Under the pieces are notes generated by a model. It was not told the DNA's origin. It saw only the letters and a program-made list of their open reading frames with translations, and made no database searches. From NCBI GenBank assembly GCA_027315105.1, contig DAHUYP010000083.1, forward strand, positions 1 to 47,955: a stretch of 47,955 bases of DNA, written 5' to 3'. Source of the DNA: Gammaproteobacteria bacterium (GTDB lineage Bacteria; Pseudomonadota; Gammaproteobacteria; Steroidobacterales; Steroidobacteraceae). The translations under genes and the position numbers were made by a program. Positions 43,192 to 47,955 of this stretch are shown here, one piece after another. Positions within the stretch are counted from its first letter, which is position 1, and every line of letters starts with the position of its first letter.

Positions 43192-44058
43192 ATGATCGCA
43201 AGCATGACGGGTTTCGCGCGGCACGAGCTCGCCGGTACCTTTGGCACACTCGTGTGCGAGATCCGCAGCGTCAACCACCGCTTTCTGGACGCCTCGCTGC
43301 GCCTGCCCGACAGCTGCCGGGCGCTGGAGCCCGAGCTGCGCGCGGCCCTGGGCCGCGAGCTCAAGCGCGGCAAGGTGGATTGCACGCTGCAGCAGCGCGC
43401 CGCGCCGGCCGGCGCGGGCGGCTTCGAGATCGACCCGCAGGCCCTCGAGCAGCTGCTGCACCGCGTGCGCGAGCTGGCGGCTCAGCTGCCGGAGCGCTCC
43501 CAGGTGGACGTGGTCGAGCTGCTGCGCTTCCCCGGCATCCTGCGCGAGGAGGCCGCGGATTCCGAGGCGCTGCTACAGGCCGTGCGCACGCTGGTCAGCC
43601 AGACTCTGGCCGATCGGGTGAGCGCCCGGGGGCGCGAAGGCGAGCGGCTGGCGGCGCTGATCGCGCAACGCTGCGCGACGCTCGGCGGCATGGTCGATGC
43701 CGTGCGGGCCCGGCTGCCCGAGGTGCAGCTGCGCATCCGGCAGCGCTTCGAGGAACGCCTGCGCGAGCTCGGCGCCCAGGTCGATCAGGAGCGCGTCGCG
43801 CAGGAGATACTGCTGATGCTGCAGCGTTTCGACGTCGACGAGGAGCTCGACCGGCTGCGCGGGCATATCGTGGAAACCCAGCGCACGCTCGCAGGCGGCG
43901 AGCCGGCCGGGCGGCGGCTGGATTTCCTGCTGCAGGAGTTCAATCGCGAGGCCAACACGCTGTCCTCCAAGTCGCAGGACCTGGAGACCACACGCGCGGC
44001 GGTCGAGATGAAGGTCCTGATCGAGCAGATGCGCGAACAGGTGCAGAACATCGAGTGA
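43192..44058 (+). CDS. yicC: YicC-family endoribonuclease
   Basis: This 288-residue protein starts MIASMTGFARHELAGTFGTLVCEIRSVNHRFLD, the hallmark N-terminal domain of YicC/YloC. The C-terminal DUF1732 part is also intact: DVDEELDRLRGHIVE, GRRLDFLLQEFNREANTLSSKSQD and MKVLIEQMREQVQNIE. Family members cleave RNA, and YicC has been linked to sRNA turnover in E. coli. An alternative start, four codons in, gives MTGFARHE. gmk follows after 6 bases; yicC-gmk-rpoZ-spoT is a common order. Confidence 0.93.
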   Translation: MIASMTGFARHELAGTFGTLVCEIRSVNHRFLDASLRLPDSCRALEPELRAALGRELKRGKVDCTLQQRAAPAGAGGFEIDPQALEQLLHRVRELAAQLPERSQVDVVELLRFPGILREEAADSEALLQAVRTLVSQTLADRVSARGREGERLAALIAQRCATLGGMVDAVRARLPEVQLRIRQRFEERLRELGAQVDQERVAQEILLMLQRFDVDEELDRLRGHIVETQRTLAGGEPAGRRLDFLLQEFNREANTLSSKSQDLETTRAAVEMKVLIEQMREQVQNIE

Positions 44059-44064
44059 GCGCCC

Positions 44065-44673
44065 ATGGGCAGATTATTCGTCATCTCCGCGCCATCGGGG
44101 GCCGGTAAGACCAGCCTGGTGCGCGCGCTGCTGGCCCAGCGGCCGAATCTGGTGGTGTCGGTGTCGCACACCACCCGCAAGCCGCGGCCCCACGAAGTCG
44201 AGGGCCGCGACTACCATTTCGTCAGCGGCGAGCGTTTCCGCGAGCTCGTCGGCGAGGACGCTTTTCTCGAGCATGCGCGAGTATTCGACAACTTCTATGG
44301 CACCGGGGCCGGGCAGGTGCGCGACAAGCTCGCCGCCGGCCAGGACGTGCTGCTGGAGATCGACTGGCAGGGCGCGCAGCAGGTGCGGCGCGCGATGCCC
44401 GATTGCGTCAGCATCTTCATCCTGCCGCCCTCGCGCGCGGCGCTGGAGCAGCGGCTGCGCGAGCGCCGCACCGACAGCCCGGAGACCATTGCGCGGCGGC
44501 TGGCCGATGCGGCCACGGACATGTCGCACTACAGCGAGTTCGACTTCGCCGTGGTCAACGACCGGTTCGAGCAGGCCACCCGCGATCTTGCCTCGATCCT
44601 CGACGGCAACGGCGCCGACCTGCGCGCCAATCGGCCCGGGCTCAACGCCCTGATCGAGACGTTGCTGCACTAG
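44065..44673 (+). CDS. gmk: guanylate kinase
   Basis: This 202-residue P-loop kinase converts GMP to GDP. Walker A is ISAPSGAGKTSLVRALL. The GMP-binding stretch includes SVSHTTRKPRPHEVEGRDYHFVS, and DVLLEIDWQGAQQVRRAMPD is the Walker B region. The lid block RRTDSPETIARRLADA is also standard. It probably shares a transcript with yicC. GDP feeds GTP synthesis, the substrate for the (p)ppGpp enzyme encoded two genes on. Confidence 0.96.
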   Translation: MGRLFVISAPSGAGKTSLVRALLAQRPNLVVSVSHTTRKPRPHEVEGRDYHFVSGERFRELVGEDAFLEHARVFDNFYGTGAGQVRDKLAAGQDVLLEIDWQGAQQVRRAMPDCVSIFILPPSRAALEQRLRERRTDSPETIARRLADAATDMSHYSEFDFAVVNDRFEQATRDLASILDGNGADLRANRPGLNALIETLLH

Positions 44674-44830
44674 CGCCCGTCGCGGCAGCGCGGCTAAGGT
44701 GGCAGAGCGGCCGGACCCGCTTCAGCCAGGGGGGCCCGAGCCGCTGGCGCGACCGAGCGCCAATCGAGTACACTTGCGAAGCTTGTCGGCGTACTAGCAA
44801 CCCCCGGTATTTCCAGGAAATCATCCAGCC

Positions 44831-45118
44831 ATGGCGCGAGTGACCGTCGAAGACTGCCTGCAGAACGTCGATAACCTGTTCCAGCTGGTGCTGCTCGCCA
44901 GCCAGCGCGCCCGGCGCCTGGCCAACGGCGCCGAGCCGACCGTGCCGCTCGAGAACGACAAGGTCACGGTGGTCGCGTTGCGCGAGATCGCGGCCGGCAA
45001 CATCACGCCGGAGATGCTGCGCGAGCCCGAGCCGCGCCAGGAGTCGATCGTGCCCGACGCCGACAACCAGGCAACCTTCCGCGCGCCGCAGTTCGGGCTG
45101 ATCGATCGCGAACTCTGA
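44831..45118 (+). CDS. rpoZ: DNA-directed RNA polymerase subunit omega
   Basis: This 95-residue subunit begins [30 protein letters not shown], the standard omega start, with [18 protein letters not shown] later. Omega helps assemble RNA polymerase and forms part of one ppGpp-binding site. The 157 bases separating it from gmk could hold a promoter (TACACT around 44768), but no good -35 is visible. The spoT gene starts 36 bases downstream. Confidence 0.95.
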   Translation: MARVTVEDCLQNVDNLFQLVLLASQRARRLANGAEPTVPLENDKVTVVALREIAAGNITPEMLREPEPRQESIVPDADNQATFRAPQFGLIDREL

Positions 45119-45154
45119 TCGCGCCGGCAGCGAGGGTTCCCCAACGAGGCGGCT

Positions 45155-47431
45155 GTGGACTATGCGTCTTCGCTCTTGGGATTTCTGCCCGGTGCGAGAC
45201 GCGGCACGCCGGGCGTCAAGGAGCTGTTAGCCAAGGTCGCGACCTACCTGCCGGCTGAGCAGGTCGAGCGCATCCGCGCCGCCACCGAATTCGGCGCGGC
45301 CGCGCATCAGGGCCAGACGCGCGTCTCCGGCGAGCCCTACATCACCCACCCGGTCGCCGCGGCCGAGATCCTCGCCGACCTGCATCTGGACGCCGATACG
45401 ATCGTCGGCGCCATCCTGCCCGACGTCATCGAGGACACGCCGATCGCGAAGGCCGACATCGCGGCGCGCTTCGGCGGCGACGTGGCCGAGATCGTCGACG
45501 GTGTCACCAAGCTCGATCAGATCCGCTTCAAGAATCGCGAGGAAGCGCAGGCGGAGAACTTCCGCAAGATGCTGCTGGCGATGGTGCGCGACCTGCGCGT
45601 CATCCTGGTCAAGCTGGCCGATCGTACCCACAACCTGCGCACCATCGAGGCGCTGGCGCCCGCGAAGCGCCGCGCGATCGCGCGTGAAACGCTCGACATC
45701 TACGCCCCGGTCGCCGAGCGTCTCGGGCTGTACTCGATGAAGCTCGAGCTCGAGGACCTGGGTTTCAGCACGCTGTACCCGCAGCGCTACCGCGTGATCG
45801 AGCGCGCACTGAAGAAGGCGCGCGGCAATCAGAAGGAATTCCTGAACAAGATTCGCGCCCAGCTCGAGGCCGCGCTCAAGAAAGCCGGCATCCCCGCGCG
45901 CGTCGAAGCGCGCGAAAAGCACCTCTACAGCATCTATCGCAAGATGCTGCGCAAGCGCGCAACGCTGGCGGAGATCGTCGACGTCTATGGCCTGCGCATC
46001 ATCGTCGAGGCGGCCGACACCTGCTACCGCGCGCTCGGCGTGGTGCACGGCGTCTACAAGCCGATGCCGGGCCGCTTCAAGGACTATGTCGCGATTCCGC
46101 GCGTCAACGGCTACCAGTCGCTGCATACCACGCTGTTCGGCCCGAACGGCGTGCCGATCGAAGTGCAGATCCGCACCCAGGACATGGATCGCGTTGCCGA
46201 GGACGGCATCGCCGCGCACTGGAAATACAAGGAGGGCGACCAGGAAGGCTCCGCGCAGCAGGAGCGCGCCCGCAAGTGGCTGTCGAACCTGGTGGAATTG
46301 GAGGAGGGCGGCAACTCCGAGGAATTCATCGAGAGCGTCAAGGTCGATCTGTTTCCGGACAAGGTCTACGTGTTCACGCCGCGCGGGGAGATCCTGCGGC
46401 TGCCGCGCGGCGCAACGGTGGTCGATTTCGCCTACGCGGTGCACACCGACATCGGCAATCGCTGCGTCGCCGCCAAGATCGATCGCCGCCTCACGCCGCT
46501 GCGCACCGTGCTGCGCAACGGCCAGACGGTACAGATCATCACCGCCAAGGGCGCGACCCCGAATCCGTCCTGGGTCAACTTCGTGGTCACCGCGAAGGCG
46601 CGCTCGGCGATCCGCCACTATCTCAAGAGCCTGCGGCGCAGCGAGGCGGTCGAGCTCGGGCGGCGTCTGCTGGCACAGGCGCTGGCGGAGTTCGAGCTCG
46701 AACTGGCGACGATCGATGCGGCCGCGTTGGGCGCCGCGTTGGGCGAGTTCGGGCTCAAGGATGCCGATGAGCTGTATGAAAAGATCGGCCTCGGCGAGCG
46801 CCTCGCACCGCTGGTGGCGCGCCGGCTGCTGCCAGGTGAGCGCGCGGAGAGCGCCAACGGCGGCGCACCCACGCCGCTGGTCGTGGCCGGGACCGAGGGC
46901 CTGCTGGTGAGCTACGCGCATTGCTGCTATCCGCTGCCGAACGATCCGATTCTCGCCTTCCTGAGCACCGGCCGCGGTATCGTGGTGCACCGCGATACCT
47001 GCGCCAACGTCGAGGACTACCACAAGCATCCCGAGAAATGGCTGCCGGTCAGCTGGCAGCAGAAGACCGGGCGGCTGTTCCTGTCGGAGATCCGCATCGA
47101 GACCGTGAACCGGATGGGGGTGCTGGCGGCCCTCTCCGCCGCCATCGCGGGCACCCAGACCAACGTCAGCCACGTGGCGATCGAGCAGCGCGACGCGGAG
47201 ACTTCGGTCATCGTGTTCGTGCTCGAGCTGGCCGACCGCAAACACCTGGCGCGCGTCATGCGCGTGGTGCGCCGCATGCCGGACGTGCTGCGGGTGGTGC
47301 GGGTCATCGCCGCGCACGGGCGCGATCGCGGCATTGGCGCCGACGACCACCACGACCATGATCACGACCACGACCACGACCACGATCACGATCACGATCA
47401 CGACGACGACACCGACAGTGGAGCAGACTGA
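45155..47431 (+). CDS. spoT: RelA/SpoT-family (p)ppGpp synthetase/hydrolase with altered HD motif and His-Asp tail
   Basis: This 758-residue cytoplasmic long RSH protein starts at GTG 45155. The HD hydrolase domain (about 45-195) keeps [11 protein letters not shown] (His65), the ED pair 93-94 and [15 protein letters not shown]. However, the HD dyad reads ILPDVIEDT: residue 89 is proline (CCC, 45419-45421) where the family has histidine. The synthetase domain (about 235-380) looks complete: [44 protein letters not shown] domain ([31 protein letters not shown]), a helical/zinc-finger-like region (AHCCYPLP) and an ACT domain ([14 protein letters not shown]) follow. The last 30 residues are a His-Asp repeat absent from ordinary SpoT. 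The context rpoZ-spoT is typical of SpoT, not RelA. Confidence 0.94.
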   Translation: MDYASSLLGFLPGARRGTPGVKELLAKVATYLPAEQVERIRAATEFGAAAHQGQTRVSGEPYITHPVAAAEILADLHLDADTIVGAILPDVIEDTPIAKADIAARFGGDVAEIVDGVTKLDQIRFKNREEAQAENFRKMLLAMVRDLRVILVKLADRTHNLRTIEALAPAKRRAIARETLDIYAPVAERLGLYSMKLELEDLGFSTLYPQRYRVIERALKKARGNQKEFLNKIRAQLEAALKKAGIPARVEAREKHLYSIYRKMLRKRATLAEIVDVYGLRIIVEAADTCYRALGVVHGVYKPMPGRFKDYVAIPRVNGYQSLHTTLFGPNGVPIEVQIRTQDMDRVAEDGIAAHWKYKEGDQEGSAQQERARKWLSNLVELEEGGNSEEFIESVKVDLFPDKVYVFTPRGEILRLPRGATVVDFAYAVHTDIGNRCVAAKIDRRLTPLRTVLRNGQTVQIITAKGATPNPSWVNFVVTAKARSAIRHYLKSLRRSEAVELGRRLLAQALAEFELELATIDAAALGAALGEFGLKDADELYEKIGLGERLAPLVARRLLPGERAESANGGAPTPLVVAGTEGLLVSYAHCCYPLPNDPILAFLSTGRGIVVHRDTCANVEDYHKHPEKWLPVSWQQKTGRLFLSEIRIETVNRMGVLAALSAAIAGTQTNVSHVAIEQRDAETSVIVFVLELADRKHLARVMRVVRRMPDVLRVVRVIAAHGRDRGIGADDHHDHDHDHDHDHDHDHDHDDDTDSGAD
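47342..47410 (+). repeat. GAYCAC tandem repeat encoding the Asp-His tail of SpoT
   Basis: Eight consecutive GAY-CAY codon pairs, flanked by GAC GAC CAC CAC and GAC GAC GAC, encode residues 730-752 (DDHH, then eight DH pairs, then DDD). GAC and GAT codons alternate within the array, so it is not a single uninterrupted microsatellite and has had time to diverge. Confidence 0.85.
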
Positions 47432-47435
47432 CACC

Positions 47436-47819
47436 ATGCAACGACAGATCATCCAGACCGCACACGCACCCAAGGCGATTGGCACCTACTCGCAGGCCGT
47501 TCGCGTGGGCGACACGGTATACGTCTCGGGCCAGATCCCGCTCGACCCGGCCAGCGGCCAGCTCGTCAGCGGCGATATCGAGGCCGAGATCCGCCGCGTG
47601 CTCGATAACCTCGGCGCGATCGCCCAGGCCGCGGGCGGCTCGCTTGCCAACGTGGTGAAGCTCAACGTGTTCCTGACCGATCTGGCCCATTTCCCGAAGG
47701 TCAACGAGATCATGGCGACCTATTTCAGCGAGCCCTATCCGGCCCGCGCCGCGGTGGGCGTCGCGGCGTTGCCGCGCGGCGCGCGCGTCGAGATGGAGTG
47801 CGTGCTGAGCCTCGCCTGA
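47436..47819 (+). CDS. ridA: RidA-family enamine/imine deaminase
   Basis: This 127-residue YjgF/RidA protein hydrolyses reactive 2-aminoacrylate-type enamines or imines released by PLP enzymes. Family blocks are clear: [56 protein letters not shown], and [21 protein letters not shown], where the arginine is the key residue that binds the substrate carboxylate. ATG 47436 is four bases after the spoT stop; a longer frame beginning within the spoT His-Asp repeat would add a poly-Thr stretch and was rejected. The spoT-ridA-recG order is known in Xanthomonadales. Confidence 0.94.
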   Translation: MQRQIIQTAHAPKAIGTYSQAVRVGDTVYVSGQIPLDPASGQLVSGDIEAEIRRVLDNLGAIAQAAGGSLANVVKLNVFLTDLAHFPKVNEIMATYFSEPYPARAAVGVAALPRGARVEMECVLSLA

Positions 47820-47845
47820 AGCGCGCGGCCCCGCAGCAAGAGGCG

Positions 47846-47955
47846 ATGACTCGCGCGCCCGCACCGGCCTCGCCGGCTCTCCCGCCGCGGCCCGCACGCC
47901 GCGCGGCCAAGGTCCGCACGGCAGCGGACCAGGCGGGCCCGTCGGTCGCGGCGCC
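47846..47955 (+). CDS. 5' end of a gene cut by the window edge, possibly recG
   Basis: ATG 47846 is preceded by AAGAGG and opens a frame that stays open to the end of the window (36 codons: MTRAPAPASPALPPRPARRA...). The visible part is Pro/Ala/Arg-rich and shows no domain. Position right after ridA suggests the ATP-dependent helicase RecG with an N-terminal extension, but that rests on synteny alone. Confidence 0.4.
   Translation, partial: MTRAPAPASPALPPRPARRAAKVRTAADQAGPSVAA

Noticed and set aside
47334..47435. N-terminal extension of ridA through the spoT repeat
   Set aside because: It would encode a poly-Thr/Ile leader read out of frame from the GAYCAC array. RidA homologues start at the ATG at 47436.
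45227..47485. A 752-codon minus-strand frame opposite spoT
   Set aside because: It is antisense to a motif-complete RSH gene and its product is Val/His/Arg-biased, typical of GC-driven shadow frames.

Overview
The window is 47,955 bases of very GC-rich chromosomal DNA, densely packed with housekeeping genes. The gene content points to a Gammaproteobacterium near the Xanthomonadales/Nevskiales (Steroidobacteraceae-like) branch. The pointers are ponA divergent from pilMNOPQ with aroK-aroB nearby, yicC-gmk-rpoZ-spoT-ridA in line, and the hemW-rdgB-rph series. This placement is inferred from synteny and composition; no 16S or marker phylogeny was possible. I saw no rRNA, tRNA, CRISPR array, insertion sequence or prophage.

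Layout. Positions 1-10.5 kb hold lipid and transport genes: a partial LCAT-like lipase, a NitT/TauT-type ABC importer (fused permease plus ATPase), a methyltransferase divergent from a LysR regulator, a DmdC-like acyl-CoA dehydrogenase, a degenerate EAL-domain protein and two unrecognised genes. From 10.5 to 16.1 kb lie a YbbAP-type ABC system divergent from tesA, then fadD. From 16.1 to 19.8 kb run pyrF, dgt, aroB and aroK on the minus strand. From 19.9 to 34.1 kb lies a type IV pilus region, entirely on the minus strand: pilMNOPQ, then an OmpR-family two-component system, then fimT-pilV-pilW-pilX-pilY1-pilE. ponA diverges from pilM at 34.4 kb. From 37 to 43.1 kb are a conserved unknown gene, gltA, rpmE, hemW, rdgB, rph and a PP2C phosphatase. 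From 43.2 kb to the end, yicC, gmk, rpoZ, spoT and ridA run rightward, with the first codons of a further gene, probably recG by synteny.

How the genes work together. PilMNOP and the secretin PilQ form the alignment complex and outer-membrane pore. FimT, PilV, PilW, PilX and PilE are minor or tip pilins that prime the fibre and present PilY1, which here carries a lectin-like N-terminus and a cysteine-rich repeat stalk. A CRP/Vfr/Clp-like operator sits at class II spacing in front of pilM. RpoZ and SpoT form the stringent-response block.

Main points for a second look: (1) the SpoT-family protein has proline where the HD-hydrolase motif should have histidine, and it ends in a His-Asp repeat tail; (2) the lectin-like/Cys-repeat architecture of PilY1; (3) the CRP-like site in front of pilM; (4) perfect DnaA boxes beside an AT-rich stretch between rpmE and hemW; (5) a catalytically degraded EAL protein.
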